Assembly: GCF_000775615.1 (NCBI RefSeq)
Contig: NZ_AVPG01000006.1
Span: forward strand, 62,001-126,000
Direction of reading: 5' to 3'
Length of the DNA stretch: 64,000 bases
From: Pontibacillus litoralis JSM 072002
Lineage (GTDB): Bacteria > Bacillota > Bacilli > Bacillales > BH030062
The notes beneath the pieces were generated by a model that was not told where the DNA came from, searched no databases, and was given only the letters and a program-made list of their open reading frames with translations. Of this stretch, positions 37,317 through 47,089 are shown piece after piece (position 1 is the first letter of the stretch; the number at the start of each line of letters is the position of its first letter). A program made the translations under genes and the position numbers.

Positions 37317-37664
37317 ATGGAAACGGAACAGAAACCGATAAACGGACAAAAGGACATAGAGGAGCATAAAATCATGGCGATCTTAGCTTATGTTATATTC
37401 TTTATTCCGCTTCTCGTCGCAAAAGAATCGAGATTTGCCATGTATCACGCTAATCAAGGGCTACTACTGTTAATCGTTGCAATTGGCCTGAACACCATTG
37501 GTTCAATTATTCCTGTTATTGGGTGGTTAGTTATTATGCCTTTAGGTACGTTATTTGCATTTGTATTGTTTATTATCGGTATTATTAATGCCTCTAAAGG
37601 AGAAATGAAACCGCTCCCTGTAATCGGTAAATACACCATTATACAACTTCCTGATGTCAAATAG
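37317..37664 (+). CDS. DUF4870 small membrane protein
   Basis: A 115-residue protein with a hydrophilic N-terminus and three hydrophobic segments (about 22-38, 46-67 and 70-95). HKIMAILAYVIFFIPLL, RFAMYHANQGLLLLI and GIINASKGEMKPLPVIG fit the DUF4870/Tic20-like family. Function unknown. AAAGGTGGGG precedes the ATG. Monocistronic. Confidence 0.82.
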   Translation: METEQKPINGQKDIEEHKIMAILAYVIFFIPLLVAKESRFAMYHANQGLLLLIVAIGLNTIGSIIPVIGWLVIMPLGTLFAFVLFIIGIINASKGEMKPLPVIGKYTIIQLPDVK

Positions 37665-37730
37665 AAGGTAATTACATCATAGCGGAACAGGCTTTGTGAA
37701 TTCATTAGTCTGTTCTTTTCTACTATTTAC

Positions 37731-39758
37731 TTACGTCATTTCCATTACCCGCTTTACTAGTTGCGTGCGATTTTTAACTCCAAATTTCTTTAAAATATTA
37801 CTGACGTGTTTTTTCACTGTTATTTCTGTAACGTGAAGTTCTTCCGCAATTTCTTTATTGCTATACTCTTCATGCACGTACATAAAAATTTCCTTCTCCC
37901 TTCTTGTTAATTGAAGACGATCAGCGACTCTGTGTAAATCATCTCTTTCAAAAATAAATGTTTCTGATAATTGCTTTAAATACGGAATAAGTTTGGTCCC
38001 GCTAACATCAAGCACATACGTTGGAGAAGGAGTGTCGTTCCCATAATCATAATGGGTAGCACCTTCAATTTGTATAAATCCAAACATTTGCATCAATTGT
38101 TTAAAGAAAGGAATGGGGGTTGAAATAACAATTTTTCCTCCCGATAGCAATAGTGGGAATAAACGATATAATAAAAAAGAACGAGTTTTAGCGTCTTCAT
38201 AATCTAAACAATCGAGCATCCGAATAAACCAACCAGAATAAGCACTGTTTGGATTGCTATTCGGTTTTTCTGTTGCAGTCGATAATTGCCTGAAATATGC
38301 ACGTGAAACTGGTTTGGTCTTAAGAATAGGAACTGTTTCGTCATTAATTGGTATTACGATTGAAATGCCAATCGTATCGCCTTGACGATTTTTTACTAAA
38401 TGACACACGTTATAGCCTAGTTCCTTCACATAACTTGCATCAATCAGTTCATTTTCTCGTTCATTGTGCTTCGCTGATACATAGTATGGAATTGTTTTAT
38501 CGTTGTCCCGATTGTAATAAAGTGCATTACTTGCAGCGTTTTCTGCACGTCTTTTTTGGAAATACGTCTCCACCTCATGAAAGTTATCTTCCTCTACTTG
38601 CTCTAGTGTTTGATCAAAGATGTGCGACTCTTGAAAAAAAACAGTTTGAATAACCTCCTCCCCAAGGTGATAAAAGTACTCTCCAACTTGCCATGCATAC
38701 TCATCATTTATATCAATGTGATGTAAATAGTATAAAGCACATTGTTTATTGTAGGATTTATACCGCTGAGGATGTTTTTGCTTAATACTTATCCGTAATA
38801 TCGAACGGATGAATTCTTGAACCGTCCAACCGGTTATTGTTTTTTTCACAAATGATAAAGAGAGAAGTTGGTGAAATTCTGTCGATGAAACGTCCTCTCC
38901 TAATACGTAACTTAATGAATATTGATCGAAATGCCTTAGAATTACGGCTGCTTCTAAAAGCCGATGTAACGCTTCTCCTTTCACTTCTCGCAGCAGTCGA
39001 TCTATTAAATGGGAGATTGCTTGTACATTAACTGCAAACGAAGTCGATGACGCTTGTTCCTTATGCTCCTTAGAAAACAGCGCTAAGGCAAGTGGATGCC
39101 CTTTTGTGAAATGCCAATAGTCACTCTGCTTCTCTATCTCTGTAATGCCTCTTTTATTTAAAAAGAAACACGCTTGCTCGTAACCCCATTCTCGTAAATG
39201 TAAATTGATCAGACTATCGCTCCATGCTTGATTCGTAATCCATTCCCCGCGTAAAGGTTGTCGACCAGACAAGATGAGTAAAACATTCTCATCAAGATGT
39301 CTCAAAAAGAATTCCCTGAACCACCTATCCATATCACCCATCTCTTCGTAGGTATCAATAGCAACCACAACTTGACGGTTATTTGCGATTTGATTCAATA
39401 CTTGCAAACAATCATAAAGCGTTCCATTCGTATTCGAGTGAGTGGGAGTTGAATTTGGATCGGCACAAAGCAAAACCATCATTTGCTCTACTAAAATAGA
39501 AGGTGAGTATAAGAAATCGGTGCTATTAAGGGAAAGAAAGACAACTCCTTCTTGTTGAGCAATACGGTGATATGCGCGCAGCAAAAACGTCTTTCCAATC
39601 CCACCCATTCCAACGATATTTATAATACGTTTTGACGCGCATTGTCGGTGAATAAATGAATGAAACAAAGCAACCTCTTCTTTTCGGCCTATTAAATGGT
39701 CCGCCTCGATAAATGAAAGATAATGATTCCAACTTCTTTCAAACGATCGATGACGCAT
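37731..39758 (-). CDS. STAND-type ATPase regulator with LuxR DNA-binding domain
   Basis: 675 residues. The N-terminal NTPase has P-loop GMGGIGKT at 50-57 and Walker B VVVAIDTYEEMGD near 128-140, then an NB-ARC-like helical part. The last 65 residues are a LuxR/NarL helix-turn-helix (LTRREKEIFMYVHEEYSNKEIAEELHVTEITVKKHVSNILKKFG). Between them, around residues 420-600, is a region that may be a GNAT-like or other ligand fold (GDTIGISIVIP, SGGKIVIST). It is not the usual TPR array of MalT. It is divergent from a MATE exporter, 225 bases apart, so control of that exporter is plausible. Confidence 0.85.
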   Translation of the reverse strand: MRHRSFERSWNHYLSFIEADHLIGRKEEVALFHSFIHRQCASKRIINIVGMGGIGKTFLLRAYHRIAQQEGVVFLSLNSTDFLYSPSILVEQMMVLLCADPNSTPTHSNTNGTLYDCLQVLNQIANNRQVVVAIDTYEEMGDMDRWFREFFLRHLDENVLLILSGRQPLRGEWITNQAWSDSLINLHLREWGYEQACFFLNKRGITEIEKQSDYWHFTKGHPLALALFSKEHKEQASSTSFAVNVQAISHLIDRLLREVKGEALHRLLEAAVILRHFDQYSLSYVLGEDVSSTEFHQLLSLSFVKKTITGWTVQEFIRSILRISIKQKHPQRYKSYNKQCALYYLHHIDINDEYAWQVGEYFYHLGEEVIQTVFFQESHIFDQTLEQVEEDNFHEVETYFQKRRAENAASNALYYNRDNDKTIPYYVSAKHNERENELIDASYVKELGYNVCHLVKNRQGDTIGISIVIPINDETVPILKTKPVSRAYFRQLSTATEKPNSNPNSAYSGWFIRMLDCLDYEDAKTRSFLLYRLFPLLLSGGKIVISTPIPFFKQLMQMFGFIQIEGATHYDYGNDTPSPTYVLDVSGTKLIPYLKQLSETFIFERDDLHRVADRLQLTRREKEIFMYVHEEYSNKEIAEELHVTEITVKKHVSNILKKFGVKNRTQLVKRVMEMT

Positions 39759-39983
39759 CGCCTTCTCCTCCTAACATAATTTTGATTTCTCTTTAAAGCT
39801 AATTATACTTTAAACATATAATATTCCGAACACTTAATCATTACCTTATTCTCCTCCTATTTTGCTATTATTTATAATGAGAGACAATTGTACAAAATCA
39901 CAAGAAAAAAACGCTTCAAGCATCACCAAGCTTTCGATTATCTTGTTCATACAATAACGTCAAATAAATCAGGAGGTTTCAAA

Positions 39984-41333
39984 ATGTCTAATCTAGAACA
40001 CAAATTAATGCAACAACCTGTACATAAAGTATTTCTCCAATATCTCATTCCTTCCTTAATCGGCATGATGCTAATGTCTGTGAATATTCTTATAGATGGA
40101 ATCTTTGTTGGCAATGGGGTTGGTGAAGTGGCATTAGCTGCTGTAAATATTGCTGTTCCCGTATTTTCTATCATTATTTCCATTTCATTATGGATAGGTA
40201 TTGGTGGCGGTGCTCTCTACTCTATGGCTTTAGGTGAAAATAAGCTCCACAAAGCGAGAAAGCTATTTACGCAAGCTATGGTGTTAGTCACTGTCATCAT
40301 TTCGTTCATCAGTTTGATTGGGTTATGGAAAGTAGAATCATTAGCCCTCATACTAGGAGCTAATGAGGATACACTCACCTATGTCGTTGATTACTTACGT
40401 ATATTAATCGGATTCGGGGTGTTCATGGGACTAGAAAATGCCTTAAGTATATTTGTGCGTAATGATGGCAACCCAACTCTAGCCATGGTGAGCCTAATCA
40501 TTACTTCGCTATCCAATATCATTTTAAATTATTTATTTATTTTTCTATTGAATCTAGGTGTTACAGGAGCGGCCTTAGCAACAATCATCGCTTCTGTCAT
40601 TGGATTTATCGTTCTACTTACCCATTTTATGAAACAGGAGCGCACATTAAATCTAGTATCTATTTCATTTGATTGGTATTCTTTTAAAAACATTTTCACC
40701 ATTGGTTTTCCAAGCTTCTTAGCAGAAATAGGGGCACTCGTTTTCGTGATTGGTTATAACCTTCGTATGGTAAATATAGTAGGGACTGAAGGGGTAGCAG
40801 CTTTTTCTGTTGTGAATTATTTACACGCTTTTATGTTTCTCGCCTTCATTGGTATTGGTAGTACGATCCAACCGATGATTAGTTTTTATTACGGCGCTAA
40901 TGAAAAAGCACGTATGAAAGAAACGCTAAAAATCTCAGAAAGAGCTGCACTGTTTTTAGGTGCACTATTTTTCATTGTAGGATTCATTTTTGCACCGACA
41001 CTAGTATCCTTGTTTGGTATTGCCTCTTCAGACATCCAAGCAATGGCAGTAAAAGGTATTCGCTTATTTTTTCTAGGTTACATATATATGGGAATCAATT
41101 TCATTTATACGACCTACTTCCAATCAATCGGACAAGTACGGCCTTCTGTTATGATTATTCTTGTAAGGGGGTATGTATTACTATTTGTTGCTTTATGGCT
41201 ATTACCTCAATGGTTAGGAATCGTTGGTATATGGATATCTTTACCTGTTGCGGAAGCTGTCGTCGCACTATGTTTATTCGTGTTTGTTAGGAAACGTGTC
41301 ATTAAAGTAAAAACACCCATTACGAATTCCTAA
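39984..41333 (+). CDS. MATE family multidrug/toxin exporter
   Basis: A 449-residue transporter with twelve predicted helices in two related halves (FLQYLIPSLIGMMLMSVNILIDGIFVGNGVG; FPSFLAEIGALVFVIGYNLRMV). It exports cationic compounds using Na+ or H+; the substrate is unknown. The start is the ATG at 39984 with a perfect AGGAGG 7 bases before; a frame open from 39888 lacks one. Divergent from the STAND-LuxR gene. Confidence 0.92.
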   Translation: MSNLEHKLMQQPVHKVFLQYLIPSLIGMMLMSVNILIDGIFVGNGVGEVALAAVNIAVPVFSIIISISLWIGIGGGALYSMALGENKLHKARKLFTQAMVLVTVIISFISLIGLWKVESLALILGANEDTLTYVVDYLRILIGFGVFMGLENALSIFVRNDGNPTLAMVSLIITSLSNIILNYLFIFLLNLGVTGAALATIIASVIGFIVLLTHFMKQERTLNLVSISFDWYSFKNIFTIGFPSFLAEIGALVFVIGYNLRMVNIVGTEGVAAFSVVNYLHAFMFLAFIGIGSTIQPMISFYYGANEKARMKETLKISERAALFLGALFFIVGFIFAPTLVSLFGIASSDIQAMAVKGIRLFFLGYIYMGINFIYTTYFQSIGQVRPSVMIILVRGYVLLFVALWLLPQWLGIVGIWISLPVAEAVVALCLFVFVRKRVIKVKTPITNS

Positions 41334-41408
41334 ATACGCCTGTATCTTTTCTATAATGGGGTTTATAATAGGTAAGGATTAACTTATAAAAGAAAAGGTG
41401 TTTTATAG

Positions 41409-42965
41409 ATGAGTTTACTAACTGTAAGCAATTTAAGTCACGGTTTTGGTGACCGTGCAATATTCGACGATGTTTCCTTTCGTTTATTAAAAGGAGAGCA
41501 CATCGGACTTATTGGAGCTAATGGTGAAGGGAAATCTAGCTTCATGAATATTATTACCGGTAAATTAGAGCCGGATTCTGGAAATATTAACTGGTCGAAA
41601 CATGTACGTATTGGGTATTTAGACCAACATGCTCAACTGCAACAAGGAGTGTCCATGCGTGATGTATTGCGAACCGCATTTCAATATTTATTTGATATGG
41701 AACAAGAAATGAATGATTTGTTTGCCAAAATGGGAGAAGTGGATGCCGACGAGCTAGAACAGTTACTTGAAGAAACAGGGCGTTTACAAGATGCATTAAC
41801 GAACAACGACTTTTACAAGATTGACGCTAAGGTAGAAGAGGTCGCTAATGGACTTGGACTAAATGATATCGGTTTAGATCGTGATGTTCACGATCTAAGT
41901 GGCGGACAACGAACGAAAGTGTTATTGGCTAAACTACTGTTAGAGAAACCAGATATTTTATTACTAGATGAGCCTACTAACTACTTAGATGTCGAACATA
42001 TTGAATGGTTAAAACGGTACTTACAAGAGTACGACAATGCCTTTATATTAATCTCCCATGACATTCCATTCTTAAACAGTGTTGTCAACTTCATTTATCA
42101 CATGGAGAACCAACAGCTTACTCGATATCCTGGAGACTACAATGAATTTCTTCGGGTATATGAAATGAAGAAGCAACAAAAAGAAGCGGCATATAAGAAA
42201 CAACAAAAAGAAATTGCCAACTTAAAAGATTTTGTTGCACGGAATAAAGCCAATGCTGCAACGAGTAAAATGGCAATGTCCCGTCAAAAGAAGCTTGATA
42301 AGATGGATGTCATTGAGTTAGATGCGGAAAAACCGAAACCACAATTTCACTTCAAGCAAGCAAGGACTCCAGGTAAATATTTATTTGAAACGACGGACCT
42401 CGTCATTGGCTATGATGAGCCACTTTCTAGGCCACTTACATTATCAATGGAGCGAGGTCAGAAGCTCGCTTTGGCCGGAGCTAATGGGATCGGTAAAACG
42501 ACACTATTACGAAGTATTTTAGGAGAAATCTCCCCCATTTCCGGCTCTGTTCAATTAGGAGAACACCTGCACATTGGTTACTTTGAACAAGAAATAAAAG
42601 TGGATAACAACAATACGTGCATCGAGGAAGTTTGGGAAGAATTTCGCCATTTCACACAATATGAAGTTCGCGGTGCTTTAGCCAAATGTGGACTTACAAG
42701 AAAGCATATTGAAAGCAAAGTACAAGTGTTAAGTGGCGGGGAAAAAGCCAAAGTACGACTTTGTAAACTAATAAACCGTGAAACAAACTTACTTGTACTT
42801 GATGAACCTACCAATCACCTTGATGTCGATGCAAAAAATGAACTAAAACGCGCCCTACAAGAATACAAAGGTAGTGTACTTCTCATTTCCCACGAACCTG
42901 ATTTCTATCAGGATATCGTAACCGATGTTTGGAATTGTGAAGACTGGACGACAAAAGTATTTTAA
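41409..42965 (+). CDS. yfmM: ABC-F family ATPase (YfmM-like)
   Basis: A 518-residue soluble protein with two ABC domains and no membrane part. Walker A motifs are GANGEGKSS near 35-43 and GANGIGKTT near 353-361; signatures LSGGQRTK and LSGGEKAK; Walker B LLLDEPTNYLD and LVLDEPTNHLD. The basic linker AAYKKQQKEIANLKDFVARNKA between them reaches the ribosomal peptidyl site in this class. It matches YfmM in length and sequence. ABC-F proteins act on stalled ribosomes or give antibiotic protection; this one looks like a housekeeping type. Confidence 0.93.
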   Translation: MSLLTVSNLSHGFGDRAIFDDVSFRLLKGEHIGLIGANGEGKSSFMNIITGKLEPDSGNINWSKHVRIGYLDQHAQLQQGVSMRDVLRTAFQYLFDMEQEMNDLFAKMGEVDADELEQLLEETGRLQDALTNNDFYKIDAKVEEVANGLGLNDIGLDRDVHDLSGGQRTKVLLAKLLLEKPDILLLDEPTNYLDVEHIEWLKRYLQEYDNAFILISHDIPFLNSVVNFIYHMENQQLTRYPGDYNEFLRVYEMKKQQKEAAYKKQQKEIANLKDFVARNKANAATSKMAMSRQKKLDKMDVIELDAEKPKPQFHFKQARTPGKYLFETTDLVIGYDEPLSRPLTLSMERGQKLALAGANGIGKTTLLRSILGEISPISGSVQLGEHLHIGYFEQEIKVDNNNTCIEEVWEEFRHFTQYEVRGALAKCGLTRKHIESKVQVLSGGEKAKVRLCKLINRETNLLVLDEPTNHLDVDAKNELKRALQEYKGSVLLISHEPDFYQDIVTDVWNCEDWTTKVF

Positions 42966-43110
42966 TAGCAATTAGACCTAGCATGACACCATTATAACGC
43001 TAGGCCTAACATACATATTCCAAGCAGTTAAAATTTAAAAAGTTGCATTATCCATCTTAACGTGTCAAACTAGCTAGGTCAGAGGAAATTATAGTAAAGT
43101 AGGGGAAATG

Positions 43111-43494
43111 ATGATAGAAGTAAGAGCTTCCACAATTACCGGTGATGAATTGGATAAAGGTGTATTTGCAACCCGCAATATTGCAAAAGGGGAATTAATT
43201 CACGATGCACCAGTAATTGCCTATCCAAACGAAGAACATGAACATATTGAAAAAACTAGACTTGCTGATTATGCATTTGAATACGGCGAACATCATACGG
43301 CCTTTCTGTTAGGCTATGGCATGATGTTCAACCATTCCTATAAACCGAATGCAACGTATGAAATTAATTTCGCCAATCATTCATTCGACTTTTATGCTTA
43401 CAGAGACATACAAGCAGGCGAAGAAATATTTATTAATTACAATGGTGAAGTGGATAACGAAGATCCGCTATGGTTTAACAAAGAAGAAGACTAA
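43111..43494 (+). CDS. Small SET-domain protein
   Basis: A 127-residue protein that is little more than a SET fold. It shows KGVFATRNIAKGELIHDAPVIAYP at the N-terminus, the GYGMMFNHSYKPNA motif (NHS binds the methyl donor S-adenosylmethionine) and EEIFINYNG with the catalytic-site Tyr. SET enzymes methylate lysines; bacterial substrates are mostly unknown. Two adjacent ATGs are possible; the second, 43111, is better spaced from AGGGG. It stands alone with its own terminator. Confidence 0.85.
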   Translation: MIEVRASTITGDELDKGVFATRNIAKGELIHDAPVIAYPNEEHEHIEKTRLADYAFEYGEHHTAFLLGYGMMFNHSYKPNATYEINFANHSFDFYAYRDIQAGEEIFINYNGEVDNEDPLWFNKEED

Positions 43495-43496
43495 GT

Positions 43497-43528
43497 AAGA
43501 AAGCACCCTTTAGACGGGTGCTTTCTTG
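43497..43528 (+). terminator. Intrinsic terminator of the SET gene
   Basis: Perfect 12-bp stem AAGAAAGCACCC / GGGTGCTTTCTT with a 7-base loop, immediately after the stop. Confidence 0.8.
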
Positions 43529-43665
43529 ACGTTTATACACCTGTTTTATAGCCTGTACTCTATAAGTGTCACTAGAGGAGTCGATCGCTTTGTACGAAAA
43601 CTATTATCCCTTTTCCAACATAAAAAAACTGTGAATGACGAATCACCCTCAGCTCTCCTATTTAT

Positions 43666-44037
43666 CTAAAAAGCTTTTTCCACTGCTGCACATATCTCAT
43701 TTAGTGATTTATCCATACTCGCTTCTACTGCTCCAACGTAAGCACCTTCAAGTATCGGAGCTTCGATTAATGTCACTTGATCAGTTTCTGCCATTTCGAT
43801 TGCAATTTCTGCATTCATTTTTGCACTACCAATATCATAAAAGACTAATGTTCCCACTCCTTGATTTGCATTGGTAATAGCAGTTTGAATCTTCTCCATA
43901 CTTGTACCAATTTCATTTTCATCTGTTCCACCAGCGGTTTCAATAGGAACATCTTTAACAACTTGGCGGATGATTTCTTTAATTCCTTCTACCACTTTAG
44001 CACTATGGGAAATAAGTACAATGCCAACTTTACTCAT
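43666..44037 (-). CDS. dhaM: PTS-dependent dihydroxyacetone kinase phosphotransferase subunit
   Basis: A 123-residue EIIA-Man-like subunit. It takes phosphate from HPr on the His in VGIVLISHSAKV and passes it to DhaL-bound ADP. The EIIA-only form is usual for Firmicutes, while E. coli DhaM has extra domains. The ATG at 44037 is 8 bases after GGAGG. Last gene of dhaKLM; I found no clear terminator downstream. Confidence 0.92.
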   Translation of the reverse strand: MSKVGIVLISHSAKVVEGIKEIIRQVVKDVPIETAGGTDENEIGTSMEKIQTAITNANQGVGTLVFYDIGSAKMNAEIAIEMAETDQVTLIEAPILEGAYVGAVEASMDKSLNEICAAVEKAF

Positions 44038-44059
44038 TAGCAAATCCTCCTTTTTATTT

Positions 44060-44674
44060 CTAATTCTTCAATGTTTCTGCTAACGCTTCAAAAATGTAGT
44101 ACGTAGATGCTGCACCGGCGTCGATATGTCCAATTGATTTTTCTTTAAAATAGGCTCCACGACCTTTTGTTGCCATCATATCTTTCGTGTTGTCCATTGC
44201 TTGTTTGGCAACTTCTTTCAACACTTCTGACTGTATGGATGTCGCTTCTTTTACATGATATGCTACTGGCGACCACACATCAATCATCGTCTTTTCTTGT
44301 TCTGTCGCTTTTCCTCGTTGCTTAATTCCTTCAGTGGCAGCTTCTAATCCTTTTGCCAAAGTTGCTATATCAATAGTGGCTGCCCCTTTGGTGGCCATGG
44401 ACATTTTCAAAAAAGCTGTTCCAAATAATGGACCAGATGCTCCGCCAACTTTAGACATTAGCGTCATAGCAACATCTTTTAACACATCGGAAACAACCGT
44501 ATATTCTGCACCCTTTAACTTTTTCTCTACTTCTTGAAAGCCCCTTGCCATATTAATTCCGTGATCACCATCACCGATTGGTTGATCTAAACTCGTCAAA
44601 TAGTCTTTATTTTGTTGTATTTTTTCGTTCGTTTTTTGAAACCATTGAATGGCATCTTGAACGTGCATTTCCAT
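44060..44674 (-). CDS. dhaL: Dihydroxyacetone kinase ADP-binding subunit
   Basis: A 204-residue all-helical subunit holding ADP-Mg2+. The metal-binding aspartates are Asp30, Asp35 and Asp37 in SLDQPIGDGDHG, the same numbering as E. coli DhaL. GGASGPLFGTAF and the C-terminal GHIDAGAAST form the nucleotide site. AAAGGAG is 8 bases before the ATG. It lies 15 bases after dhaK and 22 before dhaM. Confidence 0.94.
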   Translation of the reverse strand: MEMHVQDAIQWFQKTNEKIQQNKDYLTSLDQPIGDGDHGINMARGFQEVEKKLKGAEYTVVSDVLKDVAMTLMSKVGGASGPLFGTAFLKMSMATKGAATIDIATLAKGLEAATEGIKQRGKATEQEKTMIDVWSPVAYHVKEATSIQSEVLKEVAKQAMDNTKDMMATKGRGAYFKEKSIGHIDAGAASTYYIFEALAETLKN

Positions 44675-44689
44675 CTATAACTCTCCTTT

Positions 44690-45676
44690 CTATTGGCGGA
44701 ATGCTTGTGCTTCTGATGGTGCATCTAATAATTGTTTTATTTCATCGTCTAGCTTTAGCAACGTAACAGAGCAACCAGCCATCTCAAGAGCTGTCATGTA
44801 TTCTCCCACATACGTTTTATAGACAGTAATTCCTCTATCCGCTAATATGGCTTGTACTTTTTTGTTTATGATGTGTAATTCCATCTCAGGTGTCGATCCT
44901 AAGCCATTTACCATCACAGCAACTTCTCCAGAAAAATCATAATCCCCTAATACTTTTTCCGTAAGCTCAGTAGCGATAGCCTCAGCAGTTGCTATTGGCT
45001 TTCGTTCAATACCAGGCTCACCATGAATTCCGATACCTATTTCCATTTCATTCTCCTCTAAATGGAAGCTTGGTTTTCCGGAGGCTGGTACGGTACATGG
45101 TGTGAGCGCCATTCCCATAGAGCGAACATTTGCTACTACTTTCTCAGCCACCTGTTTTACTGCTTGTAAAGGAGCACCGCTTTCTGCCATCGCTCCAGCA
45201 ATTTTATGTACGAAAATAGTTCCTGCAATACCTCTGCGTCCTGTTGTAAAAGAGCTGTCTTCTACAGCAACATCATCATTAACAATCACTTTTTCCACTT
45301 GAATACCTTCTGCTTCAGCAAGTTCAGCAGCCATTTCAAAGTTCAACACATCCCCTGTGTAATTCTTAATAACGAGAAAAACGCCGTTTCCAGTATCAAC
45401 CGCTTTAATCGCTTCAAACACTTGATCAGGTGTTGGAGATGTAAACACTTCGCCAGCTACCGCGGCATCTAACATTCCCTTGCCAACATAACCAGCATGG
45501 GCTGGCTCATGGCCACTACCTCCACCACTCACAATCCCTACTTTATTTGGAATCGGAGCGTCTGTGCGAACAATTACAGTTGAATTATCTAATAACTTCA
45601 AGTGATTCGAAGTGGTTACTAACCCATTTAACATTTCATGTACGACGCTGTTTGGATCATTAATGATTTTTTTCAT
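44690..45676 (-). CDS. dhaK: Dihydroxyacetone kinase substrate-binding subunit
   Basis: A 328-residue subunit that binds dihydroxyacetone covalently through His218 in IGIGIHGEPGIE, the same position as in E. coli. GIVSGGGSGHEPAHAGYVG and the AGTIFVHKIAGA stretch are typical. With DhaL and DhaM it makes dihydroxyacetone phosphate at the expense of PEP via the PTS. First gene of the operon. No adjacent regulator of the DhaS/DhaR type is present. Confidence 0.95.
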   Translation of the reverse strand: MKKIINDPNSVVHEMLNGLVTTSNHLKLLDNSTVIVRTDAPIPNKVGIVSGGGSGHEPAHAGYVGKGMLDAAVAGEVFTSPTPDQVFEAIKAVDTGNGVFLVIKNYTGDVLNFEMAAELAEAEGIQVEKVIVNDDVAVEDSSFTTGRRGIAGTIFVHKIAGAMAESGAPLQAVKQVAEKVVANVRSMGMALTPCTVPASGKPSFHLEENEMEIGIGIHGEPGIERKPIATAEAIATELTEKVLGDYDFSGEVAVMVNGLGSTPEMELHIINKKVQAILADRGITVYKTYVGEYMTALEMAGCSVTLLKLDDEIKQLLDAPSEAQAFRQ

Positions 45677-45825
45677 TGCGATACACCTCTTTTTAAAATT
45701 TTCACTATGAATTTATGTATACCCGATTAATCTAAGCGTTCAAACATTCAATTGGAACGCACCACTTTCATTATACTGTGATCATGCAAAACCAGCTGCT
45801 ATTTTACATTAATTTTTTATTTTCG

Positions 45826-45855
45826 TTGATAATGATAATCAATTTCGGTTACAAT
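45826..45855 (+). promoter_or_regulatory. Promoter with Fur box before the ferredoxin-NADP reductase gene
   Basis: TTGATA (45826-45831), 18 bases, TACAAT (45850-45855). TGATAATGATAATCA at 45827-45841 matches the 7-1-7 Fur box TGATAATNATTATCA at all but one position and covers the -35, consistent with iron repression. Confidence 0.8.
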
Positions 45856-45925
45856 GGTGTTAGACTTCATAAGTAATAACAATAAATAACATAGAGAAAC
45901 GGAATTCAAAAGGAGTGCAAGTAAG

Positions 45926-46975
45926 ATGAAGCATGAGTGCTTTGATGTTACGATAATCGGCGGAGGACCTGCAGGATTATTTTCCGCATTTTATAGTGGA
46001 CTTCGGGAAATGAAGACGAAAATCATTGAATACCAACCAAAATTAGGCGGTAAAATTCACGTATATCCAGAAAAAATGATTTGGGATATAGGTGGACTAC
46101 CTCCACTAACTGGGCAGCAGTTAATCCATCAACTTACCGAGCAAGCAATGACGTTTCAACCAAAAATCGTTTTGAACGAAAAAGTAGAATCGATTTCTAA
46201 ATTGGAAAATGATTCTTTTGTATTAACAGGCTCTTCTGGTGAAAAGCACTATTCTAAAACGGTCATTGTAGCAGTAGGTGGCGGTATTTTAAATCCTCAG
46301 AAGCTAAATATAGAAGGTGCGGAACGATTTGAAATATCAAACCTACAATATACAATCAAATCGCTAGGTAGGTTTAAAGGCAAGACGGTTATCATTTCTG
46401 GAGGCGGCAATTCGGCCATTGACTGGGCAAATGAATTAGAACCAATTGCTAAACAGGTATATGTAACATACCGTAAAGATCAACTAAAAGGCCATGAAGC
46501 ACAAGTGTCACAATTACTAAATAGTTCAGCCAAATGCTTTTTCCACACTTCTATTACGAAGCTAATTGCAAGTGAAGACCAAGATGTTATCGAGAAGGTA
46601 GAATTGACTAATTACAACACTGGTGAAACGTTCACATTAGCTATCGATGATGTAATTATCAATCATGGCTTTGACCGTGATAAATCGTTACTAGACAATA
46701 GTGACATTGAAGTTGATCGAGTGAGGGATTATTTTATTGATGGTAACAGCCTGAGTGAATCATCTGTCGAAGGACTATATGCTGCAGGTGATATACTAGC
46801 TCATGAAGGCAAACTCCATTTAATCGCAGGTGCTTTTCAAGACGCAGCAAACGCGGTAAATCGTGCAAAACAATATATTGATCCTGAAGCGAACGCAAGT
46901 GGAATGGTGTCCTCCCATAATGACATTTTCAAAAAGCGCAATAAACAATTCATCAAACAAATGATGAAGCTATAA
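45926..46975 (+). CDS. Ferredoxin/flavodoxin-NADP+ reductase (YcgT/YumC type)
   Basis: A 349-residue thioredoxin-reductase-like FAD enzyme lacking the CxxC pair. FAD site IIGGGPAGL at 10-18, NADPH site VIISGGGNSAIDWANEL near 155, and AAGDILAHEGKLHLIAGAFQDAANAVN near the C-terminus. It reduces ferredoxin or flavodoxin with NADPH; the Fur box upstream suggests a role in iron uptake or release, as for YcgT. AAAGGAG precedes the ATG. Confidence 0.92.
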   Translation: MKHECFDVTIIGGGPAGLFSAFYSGLREMKTKIIEYQPKLGGKIHVYPEKMIWDIGGLPPLTGQQLIHQLTEQAMTFQPKIVLNEKVESISKLENDSFVLTGSSGEKHYSKTVIVAVGGGILNPQKLNIEGAERFEISNLQYTIKSLGRFKGKTVIISGGGNSAIDWANELEPIAKQVYVTYRKDQLKGHEAQVSQLLNSSAKCFFHTSITKLIASEDQDVIEKVELTNYNTGETFTLAIDDVIINHGFDRDKSLLDNSDIEVDRVRDYFIDGNSLSESSVEGLYAAGDILAHEGKLHLIAGAFQDAANAVNRAKQYIDPEANASGMVSSHNDIFKKRNKQFIKQMMKL

Positions 46976-46982
46976 TATGCAC

Positions 46983-47020
46983 AAAAAAGCAAGAAGTCGT
47001 TCATTCGCTTCCTGCTTTTT
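46983..47020. terminator. Bidirectional terminator
   Basis: AAAAAAGCA-A-GAAG / CTTC-C-TGCTTTTTT with a short loop; between convergent reductase and ABC ATPase genes. Confidence 0.75.
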
Positions 47021-47089
47021 TTAATTTTATGGAGCACCTTTAAGCATAAGTACCTTCCATTTCGGCCCTTCATATACACTACAGATGCA

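Noticed and set aside
43566-43634. Short frame starting at a GTG before the dhaM end
   Set aside because: The GAGGAG lies inside the frame, not before the start; 22 codons with no recognisable feature.
45700-45790. Sequence resembling a catabolite (cre) site upstream of dhaK
   Set aside because: Several positions fail the TGWAARCGNTWNCW consensus; not strong enough to report.
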